Below are positions 9,800 through 20,649 of a stretch of DNA of 64,000 bases, in pieces. Position numbers and translations under genes: made by a program. The DNA comes from Macrothele yani (lineage: Eukaryota > Arthropoda > Arachnida > Araneae > Macrothelidae). Each line of letters opens with the position of its first letter. Position 1 is the stretch's first letter. The stretch covers positions 31,711,001-31,775,000 of the forward strand of contig CM077011.1 in NCBI GenBank assembly GCA_039090855.1, given 5' to 3'. The notes under the pieces were generated by a model. It searched no databases. It was not told the DNA's origin and saw only the letters and a list, made by a program, of their open reading frames with translations.

Positions 9800-10640
9800 A
9801 GGAAGGATCCAGAAGTAAACAAGTTAGTAAAATCATGCAATTCATTGATTATGATACGCTTTCCAACATAACAGAAATCTTTTTTTTTTTTTTATTGGAG
9901 GTTTAACGACCACCGTGAGCAACTCAATGGGCTATAAGCAGTCATCCGTCCCTAATTTAGGGTCACTGGTTCTAGGGAAGGGAGAGAGCCAGTGCCGTAA
10001 GACAAACACAACATCCATGCCTCACCGGGATTAGAACCCTGACCTCTTACGGACGAATGATCAGAGGCCAGCGCCTTAGACCACTGAGCCACCGGGGCTG
10101 CCCAGAAATAATTACTCAAGTTCTGAGGATAATAACTGTAGAATAAATCTCGCTCCTATGACCTGACCTTTGACCATATTTCGATTATATTCAACAGAAT
10201 CGGTAAAGTATACCTCCGGAACAACATGATAACGTTTTGTCTCAATCGAAGCATTTTTACGTAAGTTATAACACATAAGGGCGATGGAATGGATTCCGCG
10301 CGTATGTCCTGACCTTTGACCGCATTTCGCCCATTTTCAATTTAGTCCCCAGGTAGTACCCTACCACATACTAAAAGTTAATCTAAATCGAACCATTTTT
10401 ACACAAGTTATGACGCATAAGGGCAATGGAATGGATCCCGCTCCTATGTCGTGACCTTTGACCTCATTTCGTCAATTTTCAATAGGGTTCGTCCCCAGGT
10501 GGTCCCCTACCACATACTAATATTTCATCGCAATCGAACCATTGTAACGCGAGTTATCGTGCGGATGGACAGACGGACGAAGCTGGAGCATATACGCTCC
10601 TTCAACTTACGGTTGGAAAACGTAAAAAACAAGGACAAAT
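9800..10640 (+). repeat. Repeat family R, array R1 (interrupted by SINE A)
   Basis: Monomers of about 146 bp carry a TGACCTTTGAC core at 10164, 10310 and 10452, each followed by a CATATTTCG-like block, an ATTTTCAAT or ATTCAAC block and a long A/T segment. The array ends in a header read in reverse (GGACAGACGGACGAAGCTGG, then TTGGAAAACG). A SINE A copy sits between the leading AACAAGTTAGTAAAATC block and the first monomer. Other copies are at 20650-21170, 44560-45560 and 45600-50290. Confidence 0.85.
9879..10102 (-). mobile_element. SINE A, tRNA-derived, with poly-A tail
   Basis: A reverse-oriented copy with poly-T on the left and a tRNA-like head (RNA polymerase III A and B boxes, GGTGGCTCAGTGG and GGTTCTAATCCC when read on the minus strand) on the right. 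It is flanked by CAGAAAT at 9872-9878 and 10103-10109, a short target-site duplication. The host sequence is repeat R1. Confidence 0.8.
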
Positions 10641-10668
10641 TTGAGTTTTAAGAATGTATCATTTCCCG

Positions 10669-11230
10669 TTAAGTACTGATGCTGTAAGCTGTTCTCGCAT
10701 ACTTACCTGCCTTTAAACTGGTGCTGTAAGCTGTTCTAACATACTTACCAGCCTCCAAACTGGTGCTGTAAGCTGTTCTAACACATTTACCTGCCTCCAA
10801 ACTGGTGTTGTAAGCTGTTCTAACATACTTACCTGCCTCCAAACTGGTGCTGTAAGCTGTTCTAACATACTTACCTGCCTCCAAACTGGTGCTGTAAGCT
10901 GTTCTAACATACGTACCTGCCTCCAAACTGGTGTTGTAAGCTGTTCTAACATACGTACCTGCCTCCAAACTGGTGCTGTAAGCTGTTCTAACATACGTAC
11001 CTGTCTCCAAACTGGTGTTGTAAGCTGTTCTAACATACGTACCTGCCTCCAAACTGGTGCTGTAAGCTTTTCTAACATACTTGCCTGCCTCCAAACTGGT
11101 GTTGTAAGCTGTTCTAACATACTTGCCTGCCTCCGAACGGGTGCTGTAAGCTGTTCGAACACACTTACCTGCCTCCAAACTGGTGCTGTAAGCTGTTCTA
11201 ACATACTTACCTGCCTCCAAACTGGTGGCA
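10669..11230 (-). repeat. 42-bp minisatellite, about 13 units
   Basis: A 42-bp unit (AAACTGGTGCTGTAAGCTGT and 22 more bases) repeats about 13 times with few substitutions. As 42 is divisible by three, two minus-strand frames stay open for 183 and 172 codons, reading SLEAGKYVRTAYST or APVWRQVSMLEQLT repeatedly. There is no flanking coding sequence, so I treat the long frames as a by-product of the repeat. Confidence 0.9.
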
Positions 11231-11362
11231 TACCAACATTACATCAGGAAGGGGGAAAGAAAGAGGGAACCTAAAAAAATAAAAAAGAAGAACACCGAAA
11301 AAAACCTAACTACGCGAAAGGCATCAAGTTTTTCACAGGTGGCCATTAAAGGACACGATTGC

Positions 11363-11583
11363 CGCCCCGGTGGCGCAGTGGTCTAAGGCGTTGGCCTCTG
11401 ATCATTCGTCCGTAAGGGGTCCGGGTTCGAATCCCGGTCAGGCATGGATGTTGTGTTTGTCTTACGGCACTGGCTCTCTCCCTTCCCTGGAACCAGTGAC
11501 CCTAAATTAGGGACGAGCGACTGCTTATAGTCCATTGAGTTGCTCACGGCGGTTGTTAAACCTCCAATAAAAAAAAAAAAAAA
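11363..11583 (+). mobile_element. SINE A, tRNA-derived
   Basis: The head GCCGCCCCGGTGGCGCAGTGG has an A box, and GGTTCGAATCCC at about 11420-11435 is a B box. The SINE body follows (GGCATGGATGTTGTG through CTCCAAT) and ends in a poly-A run. It closely matches the copies at 11972, 18353 and 29636. Confidence 0.9.
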
Positions 11584-11585
11584 AA

Positions 11586-11959
11586 GTGCACGTTTCAATT
11601 TTCACTAACTTTGCTTGCCATGTGCAAAAATGCGGTTGTAAAGCAACAGCCAATCACACTAAATCTTTATTCTGATTCGTTGGCCGTTTGCCTTGCGTGA
11701 AAGTTCAGTTGCGGACGTCATGGCAGCAGGAAGTTTCTAATTTTTTTCTTTAAAAAAAGCAAACCAAATTTAAATTAGTTTTGCGCGATAAGCAGTAGGG
11801 AAAAAAATAATGAGAATGGGAATAGTAAATTAATAGTTGTATATTTTTAATACGGCGGTATATATTTTGTTAAATCTCCGTCTTCAAGATTAAAGTTAAT
11901 TTTGCAGACGATATCTTGAGCTTTAGAACACATTATTTAGCACATTTACACCTCCTCAC
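11586..11959. other. Spacer between two SINE A copies, nothing recognised
   Basis: A/T-rich DNA with no open frame, no terminal repeat and no tandem unit. Confidence 0.4.
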
Positions 11960-11971
11960 GAGTATATATTG

Positions 11972-12207
11972 GCCGCCCCGGTGGCGCAGTGGTCTAAGCG
12001 ATGGCCTCTGATCATTCGTCCGTAAGGGGTCCCCGGTTCGAATCCCGGTGAGGCATGGATGTTGTGTTTATCTTACGGCACTGGTTCTCTCCCTTCCCTG
12101 GAACCAGTGACCCTAAATTAGGGTCGGGCGACTGCTTATAGCTCATTGAGTTGCTCACGGTGGTCGTTAAACCTCCAATCAAAAAGAAAAAAAAAAAAAA
12201 AAAAAAA
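11972..12207 (+). mobile_element. SINE A with perfect 12-bp target duplication
   Basis: Same head and body as the copy at 11363, with a long poly-A tail. The flanks are identical 12-bp copies GAGTATATATTG at 11960-11971 and 12208-12219. Poly-A plus a target duplication indicates target-primed retroposition by an L1-like machinery rather than by the RTE-like LINE seen in this window. Confidence 0.95.
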
Positions 12208-12639
12208 GAGTATATATTGCAGTATCAGCGCTAAGTCTCCAATTCGGTCTTCGACTACCTTCTCGGCTGCTATCAGAAAATGCAAACAGCAGTTTATGCA
12301 ATTCTTTAAATGCGTTTGAAGCTCAGTTGAATCCACCTGGATAATTATTCCCTATGGAAAATAGTTCTGTGGTTCTTACACCGTCGCTCCTATGTAATGA
12401 TAATCCATGAGAATTAGCTTTCTGACGTATGTGCTCTAAGTTTATTTCCAATTTTTGTTACCTGTTCTTATTTAAGTTGTATTACTTTTCGTTATTTCTT
12501 CTTACTGTAGGTCATATTTCCCGAAACCCTACTTTTCCGAAACTCCTGGAAGGCAGTCAAGTTTGTACGTCATAGATAAAAGGTCATTGCTTGATCAATG
12601 GGTGTGACATATGTGATTATATATAATGTGATAACAAAA

Positions 12640-12790
12640 AAGGCCCAGAAGAAGACCCCATGGAAGATGGATGGATGAAATTCGTGACATGGAGGAGACA
12701 GGCTCAAGATAGACAATTGCGGAAGAAACTTGGGGATACCTTCATCCAGCAGTGGATTGATAATGGTTGACAATGATGATGATGATATAG
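12640..12790 (+). mobile_element. RTE-like LINE, 5'-truncated 3' end
   Basis: The sequence encodes the far C-terminal part of the LINE polyprotein (WMDEIR and QQWIDNG-like coding) followed by a GAT trinucleotide tail at about 12769-12786. It matches the 3' end of the full-length copy at 46421-49571 in the opposite orientation. Confidence 0.8.
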
Positions 12791-12799
12791 TAAAGACGC

Positions 12800-13505
12800 T
12801 TCTGTCGACACCATTAACTCGGATTCACGCTCATTCCGTGGAGGAGGATCAGTAGTTCTCACACACACCCCGTTCCAGAATATCCCACAAATGTTCAATT
12901 GGGTTACATTCGGGAAAGTTTGCGGGCTAAGACAATATAACGAATTCCTTGTCGTGTTTCTCCAACCACGCAATAGTTATATGAGCCCCATCATACGGTG
13001 CGATATGCTGTTGAAAGATGGAACTGTCGTTCGGGTAAACCTCCGGCAGATGTGAATGGAGATGGTCGGCTAACAGGTCCCTGTAGCGTCCACCATTTAG
13101 TGTTTGCAGGGTAATAAATAATAACCAACGGACCTAGGGCTTGCCAGGAAAAAGTTCCCCAGACCAGAACACCACTCCCACCGGCCTGTTGATCCCAAAC
13201 TGTGCAACCAGGGAATAGGGCTTCATGCTGTTTACGCCATATGCGAACTCGGTCGTCAGCATGCTAGATCAGGACACGGGACTCATCACTCCACACGACC
13301 TGTTTCCATCTGGTACAGCAGAAAACGGGACGCATCACTCCAGACGACCTTTTCCCATCTGTCGAGGATTTATTGCCGACGTTCTTTGGTCCATGTGAGG
13401 CGTCGTTTACGATGACTGGACGTCATCATTGGTACCCTTGTTGGTCTCTGACTGTGGACCCTCAGACGAAGCAAGATACGGCCCATGGTACATTTGGAAA
13501 TAGAT
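12800..13505 (-). pseudogene. Tc1-like transposase relic
   Basis: Minus-strand coding fragments include FQQHIAPYDGAHITIAWLEK, which replaces the usual QDNAPCH block, so the second Asp is His, and NPIEHLWDILERGV with the last Glu. The gene runs to about 13505, where it abuts a LINE fragment. It is interrupted by several stops. A 39-bp repeated phrase about the ACGACC boundary occurs near 13290 and 13340. Confidence 0.6.
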
Positions 13506-13509
13506 TCAT

Positions 13510-13850
13510 TTACCGATCTCCCATGAGGCCTTCTTCTGAGTCTTTTTCTGTCAGTTAGTATCCTGTCTAAAATGTTATTTGCCCATCGTTGGTCCGTTCT
13601 TCTGGCAACATGCTCAGCCCATCGCCATTTCAGGGATTTTGTTCTGATCATGATGTCTTCCACACTTGTCATTTTCCTTACCCACGAGTTCCTTTACTTC
13701 TCTTTCCTGGTTATACCAAGCATGCATCTCTCCATACTTCTTTAAGTTGTCTGCAGCCTTTGTATGCCTTTTCCAGTTAAGACCCATATCTTTGCACCGT
13801 ACAGAAGAACTGGAAGGATGCATTCATTAAACACTTTTCTTTTAAGACAT
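13510..13850 (-). mobile_element. RTE-like LINE fragment, both ends missing
   Basis: Minus-strand coding for the region after the reverse transcriptase (MTSVEDIMIRTKSLKWRWAEH, AARRTDQRW-like) matches 46560-46900 of the full-length LINE. The 3' end with the GAT tail is absent; the fragment begins directly against a Tc1 relic. Confidence 0.8.
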
Positions 13851-13869
13851 ATGTATACACTCATGTATA

Positions 13870-15020
13870 CACTATATTGACAAAAGTCGCCGGATACCCC
13901 TTCAGAAGATAATCAATGGACCCGCTGCGTTGTCAAGATGCGCGGTGCAGCTTCAAACGGTGTAAAAACAAGCCTGAAGCTGACAGCGATCATATCGCAC
14001 TGTGAGGTTGAGTGAAAATATCGCGGCGGGAGAGAACTGACTTTGAAAAATGAAAGATTGTTGGGTATTATATTAATCGGTTGTCCATAAGAGAAATCGA
14101 GAGGCGTTTAAACATACCCAAGTCAACTGTTTTGGATGTACTGAATAAGTGGAAGACAAATGGCGTGCCTGAAGCAGCAAAACGTACCGTCAGACCAAAA
14201 AACATCAGTGGTAGAGGACGTCAAAGCCACAGGAGAGTCGTTACAGCTAATCGACGGAGTACTACTGCACAAGACCTCAGTATACAGGCGAGTAAAAATG
14301 CTGGGACAACCCCGTTCCACGGGTCACCGTGGTCGTGAAACTTCTCAAAAGCCTGTATCTCCACTCGGAATGCTACTCGTCGTTTAAAATGGTGTGAAGA
14401 ACATTTGTCGTGAATCGTAGATCAATAGAAACGGGTCCTATGGACTGATGAATCCAGATACACGATCCATCAATCTGATGGCCGTGTGGGGGTATGGCGG
14501 CAGCCGGGGGAACTCTATTTACCACCGTGTACTGTTCTTACGGTCAAGTTTGGAGCTGGCAGTGTACTCGTGTGTGGCTGTGTTTCGTGGTATGGTCCCG
14601 GCTAAATGGTTATCGTGAACAAACCTGTTAACCAACACGTCTACCTCGATATTCTGGGCAATTATGTCCTGCAACTCTGTGGCAATACAATAGGACCGAG
14701 CCTTGTCGGTACCTGCAGGATAATGCACCAAGCCATAAAGCAAGGACTGTTACGGCGTGGTTTGAAGATAGTTCCGTATCGTATGTGGACTGGCCAGCAC
14801 AGACCCTGATCTGAATAGCATAGAGCACCTAAGGGGTCAATTAGAGCGCCGCATAAGAAGTTTGGAACCAAGGCCTACTACTAAGCAACAGTCAGCGGCA
14901 GCATTATGTATTTAATGGAAGCGCATATCTATCGCTGTGTTCCAAAACCTTGTTGAAATCATGTCTCGAAGGGTCAGTGCATGCATTAAGGCCAATGGTG
15001 GACCGACACCGTACTTATGT
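13870..15020 (+). mobile_element. Tc1-like element B, copy 1, right end replaced
   Basis: The left terminus CACTATATTGACAAAAGTCG follows TA at 13868-13869. Transposase coding is degenerate: the helix-turn-helix MSIREIERRLNIPKSTVLDVLNKW is at about 14081, the first Asp at about 14438 (TDESRY), the second in QDNAPSHKAR at about 14720 and the last Glu in LNSIEHL at about 14815. The triad is legible but frames are broken. After about 15020 the sequence diverges from copy 2 (26771-28074) and repeat X begins. The missing 3' terminus appears, inverted, at 16138. Confidence 0.8.
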
Positions 15021-15024
15021 CGTA

Positions 15025-15170
15025 TCTTACTTGTCGCTTATACCCAAAGTAACTTACCTCCTAGCTGGCCTTGAGATTAATTCCCGCTCGGGATCTTGTG
15101 TTGGTCCTTTGCCACCACTTCTCCCTTCTACTGTATCGGATACTTATATTGCTGATATTACACGGCTATT
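15025..15170 (+). repeat. Repeat X, left copy
   Basis: The block beginning CTTATACCCAAAGTAACTTA and passing through GGCCTTGAGATTAATTCCCG is present again in reverse complement at 16196-16345. It adjoins the truncated Tc1 element B. GAGATTGATTCCCGCTCGGG in the other copy looks like a weak RNA polymerase III B box, but I cannot build a tRNA. Confidence 0.75.
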
Positions 15171-15248
15171 TTCTGAAGTTCTTTGCCTATGACACCGCTG
15201 TATTATTGTTGATTATTAAGAGAGCTCTTCTGAAGCTCGTCAACTCAT

Positions 15249-15533
15249 GTGGTCACGCTTTCTGGGCTATCGGTTTGCTCATCTGCCTTCGAAACCAATC
15301 AAAACTTGCTGAAATTTCCTACAGTTTTGCGAAAGTTCCAGACGGGTGAATTTTATCATTATTGTAAATCTGTTTCTCAACTCAATCTTGATGATTGGCG
15401 CCTCTTCCGTTCACACACAGACGGTTCCCCTCAAGCACTGCAACAACTTTTGTTCGAAGTTGAAAGAGAAGAGTTCGCGGCACTCCTCGAGCAGCACGAA
15501 GAGGAACTGGTTGAACAACCAAGCAAGAAGTAG
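15249..15533 (+). other. Unrecognised 94-codon open frame
   Basis: The frame contains LNLDDWRLFRSHTDGSPQAL followed by an acidic, glutamate-rich amphipathic tail (EVEREEFAALLEQHEEELVE). The composition is more protein-like than other short frames here and suggests a remnant of a coding exon or of an unknown element between the two X repeats. There is no homology I can name, and a competing frame overlaps at 15346-15678. Confidence 0.2.
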
Positions 15534-16137
15534 GTCAGGCTGGCAAATAAAAATTCTGCTTAAAGCAGTATCCCTGAACTTCAGCCCAGAGGAGAGCTAC
15601 GAAAAGCTAAAAGTAAAATGGATAAAGGCCAAGATTATCACCAAACTGCTGCAAGCTGGAGGACGACCTGTAAGCTGAACACCTTCTCAGAAGAAGAGAT
15701 CCAAAACTGTTAGATAGTTCTTTTTCTAACTATCATATGAGACTGGACGAGCTCCGACAGCCGAACACCTCTGGGGAAATCAGAGCCTACAGCAGAGGTC
15801 CAAGACCCAGCAGAGAAAGAGGCAGCCTACAGCCGAGGGATGCGGAAGTGCCCAGCATTCAACCTTCAAATGCTTAACTGCTGACCTATTCCCTCCATAT
15901 CGTAGTGGCTGCTTTTACAGCGACGGTACCATAGCTGCTGAAAGCACCAGCTCTGCAAATGAAGCCAGAAGGTTGAAGCTCGCTGAAACGCTTCTAAGAA
16001 TGAAAGAAGTAGGCAGTTCAAACTTTTCTTAAGGAAGCTTACAAAAGAAAAAGGAAAAAAAAATATATTTTAGGAGCCAGAACAATTTTTTCAAAAAGGT
16101 GCTATCCTCTCGTACTCATGAAACACAAATATATACA

Positions 16138-16195
16138 CTATATTGACAAAAGTCACCAGACACCAAGAAGAGATACACAACATAGCATTTATTGG
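16138..16195 (-). mobile_element. Tc1-like element B, isolated 3' terminus
   Basis: CACTATATTGACAAAAGTCA preceded by TA, then AGAGATACACAACATAGC, is the reverse complement of the right end of the copy at 26771-28074. It directly joins the inverted X repeat (16196-16345). With 13870-15170 this suggests an original order of Tc1 body, X, Tc1 end. Confidence 0.75.
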
Positions 16196-16345
16196 CATAC
16201 TAGGTAAGTGACTTTGGGCATAAGTAAAATCAGCAATATTCATATCCAATACAGCAGTAGGAAGGAGTGTTGGCCAAAGATGAACGCAAGAACCCGAGCG
16301 GGAATCAATCTCAAGGCCAGCCAGGGGCAAGAGACTTTGGGCATG
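16196..16345 (-). repeat. Repeat X, right copy (inverted)
   Basis: Reverse complement of 15025-15170 with scattered substitutions. It carries the phrase CTTATGCCCAAAGTCACTTA at one edge and TGCCCAAAGTCTCTTGCCC near the other, so X may itself be one monomer of a short satellite. Confidence 0.75.
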
Positions 16346-16439
16346 AGCAACAGGCAAGAAACTGCATTAGTGAGAAGGATCTCATTCTACGTCAGTGGAT
16401 TCTTCTGACATGAGCTACCACAAAGTTCAGCAGATGGCG

Positions 16440-16612
16440 CAGGAAATAAAGGACTAGAAGCAATCGCTTATCATTGGTGACAGGTTTATGGTCAGTAGTG
16501 CTGAGATGAGAGTGGTAAAGCTGTCGTAAAACTGAGCAACTATGTGAATATTTCTGTATGCACAGAAAATTTTGAGCACGATTAGATTCAGGCACAGCGG
16601 CTGCTTAAAGGG
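16440..16612 (-). mobile_element. MITE P, truncated copy
   Basis: Sequence from GGACTAGAAG through GGTTTATGGTC to CGGCTGCTTAAAGGGTTGAA matches the right half of the TTAA-flanked element at 62237-62794. Its terminal TTAA has become TTGA. Confidence 0.65.
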
Positions 16613-17914
16613 TTGAACCCGGAACCGAAAGAAGCATACAATGGCGGAACCAAACGGACGAAATGAAATATCACCTTTTTGATTCTAAAAACCGCAGTGT
16701 CAAATGTTTGGAATACCATCTCCCCGTTTCGCATTTGTTTTCTTTTGTAAGTATTTTGGGATGCAAGGATGATGTGGACGAGAAAGAGGAGGCGGAGAAG
16801 GAAGGGAAGCTGCGTAGATTCTACATCGCTTTCGCTCTAGCTCTCTCCTTTAGGGACACTTAGCAGCATTTTATCATTTCCGCTCCTTGAGGACAAAAAG
16901 CAACCATCAAAATGCTGCTGCTACAGCAGGAATAACCGAGGGGAAATATTTCATTCGCTCATTCTAGTGAAGGTAGAATGAAGTGGATAGGCCAGCAGCC
17001 TTCCCAGCCATCGTACATATTTGCATACCGGACGATATCTGAGTTGACAAATTTGAGAGCTTTGGTCTGGAAATGTTGGTTATGGCAAGAACGCAATAGT
17101 CTGCCGTCAGAAAAGAAGTTTGAGGGATGAGGAAGAAGGGGGAAAGAGGGGTGGGAAAGAGAAGGGGGTGGGGGAAGAGAGGAGAATGGAATCCGGGGAT
17201 CAAGAATGAAGATGAGCCAAGAAGTAAGAAGAGAGTAAAGGGGGGACACGTCCAGCATCCGAGATGAGGAGGAATTTATGGAGATGGCGGTTTCTCTGCT
17301 GCAGACAGGTTGGGGTTAAGGGTGCCATAAATGATGGAGTCAACAATTACCCAGCGTGTTGTGAATCGCAACGGAGAGAAATGGAGTTCGGTGAGAGTGA
17401 TGGCTCGGCCCCTCTAGATCGCTGATCCGAGGCCCCGTAGCTCAACTGTGAAATTTAGGGAAGAATGATTTATAAGGAATATTCTGCTGACTATCAGCTT
17501 GATTTAAAGTTGCTGAATAACTGACGCTTTCACACGTGATCTCTAACTTACAATATGTATTTATGTTTTCCATTCATCGGATGACTTTAAAATATTTCTT
17601 TCATATGCCTCCACTGGCCAATTAATTGCACCATTATAATGTTATTGCGAAATCTGCCTAACCTAAATGAATTATTTTATTCCGGGATGACACATTTAAG
17701 GAAAAAAGCGAGAATTTACGGCCGCATTTCTCTGCATCTGAAATGTTAGGTCTTCCCTAAAGAAAGATGGTTTAATAATAAATTTAAATTTACAATATAA
17801 ATTTTTTTTCTGAAATTCACAAGCCACTTCCCATGATTCCTTTCGTGAAATAACAAAACATATTTCTGAAGCAACCTTTCCCGTGAAATGATGGAAAGAA
17901 ACCTAAATTTTATG
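16613..17914. other. No gene; polypurine tract at about 17123-17190
   Basis: No recognisable domain or repeat is visible in most of this stretch. A nearly all-purine run of about 70 bases contains five G runs of three or more separated by short A/G loops, with quadruplex or triplex potential. The long minus-strand frame over it is proline/serine low complexity. Confidence 0.45.
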
Positions 17915-18690
17915 CATTTTTCGTACGCCACGAGAATTCTGAATTTTCAGAAACCTTTCGACAATTCCTTTCGCATGTTGACAGTAAATTGTCGTTTTTT
18001 GGATGTGTTAACCGAAAATTCTGAATTTTCAAACACCTTTCCGCAATTCCTTTTGCATGTTGACAGTAAATTGTCGTTTTCAAGATGTGTTAACCGAAAA
18101 TTCTGCATTTTCAAACACCTGTCAGCAATTCCTTTCGCATGTAGACAGTAAATTGCCGTTTTTAAGATGTGTTAACCAAAAATTCTGCATTTTTAAACAC
18201 CTTTCCGCAATTCCTTTCGCATGTAGACAGTAAATTGCCGTTTTTAAGATGTGTTAACCGAAAATTCAGAATTTTCAAACACCTTTCCGCAATTCCTTTC
18301 GCATGTTGATAGTAAATTACCGTTTCTAAGATGTGTTAATCGGAAATTCTGCGCCGCCCCGGTGGCGCAGTGGTCTAAGCGATGGCCTCTGATCATTCGT
18401 CCGAACGGGGTCCAGGTTCGAATCCCGGTGAGGCATGGATGTTGTGTTTGTCTTACGGCACCGGCTCTCTCCCTTTCCTGGAACCAGTGACCCTAAATTA
18501 GGGACGGGCGACTGCTTATAGCCCATTGAGTTGCTCACGGTGGTCGTTAAACCTCCAACCCAAAAAAAAAAAAAAATTCTGCATTTTCAATCACCTTTCC
18601 GCAATTCCTTTCGCATGTTGACAGTAAATTGTCATTTTTAAGATGTGTTAACCGAAATTTCTGAATTTTGGAAACCATTGCGCAGGCAAT
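17915..18690. repeat. 82-bp satellite array, interrupted by SINE A
   Basis: GCATGTTGACAGTAAATTG or its variants recur at 17973, 18055, 18137, 18219 and 18301 with exactly 82-bp spacing, and once more at 18613 beyond the SINE. Each unit includes GATGTGTTAACCGAAAATTC and ACACCTTTCCGCAATTCC. Confidence 0.95.
18353..18573 (+). mobile_element. SINE A inside the 82-bp satellite
   Basis: The head GCCGCCCCGGTGGCGCAGTGG, B box GGTTCGAATCCC and a poly-A tail are intact. AAATTCTGC flanks both sides (18344-18352, 18574-18582), so the satellite existed before this insertion. Confidence 0.95.
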
Positions 18691-19059
18691 TCCTTTTGTA
18701 TATTAACGGAAAAACTCCGTTCCCACTTTTTCCTATCCATATTACGGAAACATTCAGCTAATAGGAGAGATTTGCGGGAATACCTGAGGTTTGATTAAAT
18801 GTTAAATTTCAATTGCATGTCAAAGGAACTGATTTCTAAGTTCTGTAGCAAGATCGGGTATGGTGGATAGTATATCCCATGAAATTTTGGTTATTATGGC
18901 ACAGCCTATTCCTTTTGCTCTTCATCATTTTGTGCACGAGCTATTATACACAGTAGTATCAGAATAGCAAGACCGCCACCGGAATCACATTTTGTACGCC
19001 CAGTCGCGTCACAGACTGCCCGTGCCAAGGTCGATCAAAGGAAGATACAATTGGCCGAC

Positions 19060-19560
19060 CAGGGCAGATGAGCCATAGTGCTTAACGTGAGTGCAATGGG
19101 CAGAGATAGTGATTTGACGGGCGTTGAAAAAGGAACGATCATCGGCTACCGCGGAAAAAGTAGACAAATCTCAGAAACATCACACTTGGTGGTTTGTTCG
19201 CGAGGTGCTGTAGTAAGGGTATACCAAGAATGGACCACTGGCACACCGAGTACCTCATGACGTCATAGCTGAAGAGCCCCAAAGGCTATCGACCCCAGAG
19301 GAGAACGTCGCCTTCGTAGGCTGGTAAAGGGCAATCAACGCGCAACAGTGCAGGAGTCGACCAAGCAAATGAACGCTGCGGCTCCCAGTTACGTGTCCCC
19401 AATAACATTAGAGCGAACCCTGTTACGCATGGGTCTTCAGAGTCGACGCTGCGTCAAAACGCCCATGTTAACCCAAGTCCATCGGCAACGACGCCTGTAG
19501 TTCGTATGGGACTACCGTCACTGGCCAGTGGAAGAGTGGAAATAGGTTGCTTTCGTCGAC
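19060..19560 (+). pseudogene. Tc1-like transposase, N-terminal relic
   Basis: MGRDSDLTGVEKGTIIGYRG followed by ISETSHLVVCSRGAVVRVYQ matches the helix-turn-helix of element C at 6311. Further degenerate DNA-binding coding (LERTLLRMGLQSRRC) lies near 19410-19450. It stops before the catalytic domain at about 19560, where a fragment of the repeat R header begins (GACGGACAAAGCTGAAG). Confidence 0.7.
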
Positions 19561-19870
19561 ATATCGAAGTTTCTACTCGACAGAAGTGACGGGCGGTGGC
19601 GGATACGGTGTCAGACGGACAAAGCTGAAGCGTATACGCTTCTTCAACCTACAGTTGGAAAGCGTAAAAAAAAAAGGTCTCAAGTTCAAAAGAATTCTGT
19701 TGCTTCGAAATATCACATTAAAAAAAAATTCATAAATTGTGATACATCCTCCTAAAGAAAAAATAAAATTATTAGAAACGTATTAAAAAAATAATAGTGC
19801 GAGTGATTCGCATTAATGAAGAAAAAAAAAATCACCGTCGTGTAATTGGTTTTACCTCGAACGGGACTAA

Positions 19871-19945
19871 AACTCATGTGACTTCCTGGCTCAGTGGTTA
19901 AGACGCGCGACCCAAGCGACCTTAGTTCGATCCCCACTGCCAACA
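19871..19945 (+). other. tRNA-like sequence, probable SINE head
   Basis: TGGCTCAGTGGTTAAGACGC and AGTTCGATCCCC match the RNA polymerase III A and B boxes with tRNA-like spacing. Acceptor pairing is poor and no CCA-adjacent end is clear, so I treat it as a retroposed head rather than a gene. Confidence 0.5.
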
Positions 19946-20334
19946 CGAAGGGATTATCTGGGCTAAGGGTTGAAAAAATCAGTGTCCTCGCTTTTGTGAA
20001 ATTTCTGTATATATACGGAAAAACTTGAAACGGACTTTTCTGAAAGAAACGGAATTTTTTACTAAATCTGTGAAACGCGGAAGTTAGAAAAAAAAAAGAG
20101 CACTTTAAAAAACGGAAGTTTCGCTAAAAGAAGGACATTGACCGGCAAATTTGCTGCACGTAATTTTCAGAAATTTCCCTTGAATTCATACCATTTTTTT
20201 TATTATAATTTTTTACAGTGTAGCAAAATGTGATATCTTTTTCTAGTTGCTTATCCCCATTTTTGGGGTATGTTTGCCGACGTTCCTATCTCAAAGTTGA
20301 AACACATATCAAGGCGGCAATGTTGCAACGATAA

Positions 20335-20412
20335 GCTCCGTCGGTGTAGTTCCAGCGGTAGAATAATGAACTCCGGAGAAGGCAGTTGTGGTTCTAGTTT
20401 CAACATCGGCAG
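20335..20412 (+). other. Degenerate tRNA-like sequence
   Basis: GTGTAGTTCCAGCGGTAGAA resembles an A-box arm and GTGGTTCTAGTTTC a weak B box. It is followed by an A/T-rich tail. Probably an old SINE head. Confidence 0.3.
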
Positions 20413-20649
20413 AAATGAGGATTTTTTTTTTAATAAAGTGCTAATTATAACTTAAAATAAATTTCTAACGTATGATAAGTTACAACTGTTCTAAAAGTTT
20501 GGCTCTTTATATGATTTTTAGCATGTCTTTTGGCAAAAAATCTCTTACATGCCACTACGTCCTGCTGTCTATGTGTGAGCACTGTACTTCTGCACCTATT
20601 AGTGCAATTTGAGAAATTGCTTCTGTGTTGGAAAAACTGAACAGTGGGA

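Noticed and set aside
10669..11230. CRISPR-like or coding tandem array
   Set aside because: Units are contiguous without unique spacers, and the window is eukaryotic; the open frames follow from a unit length divisible by three.
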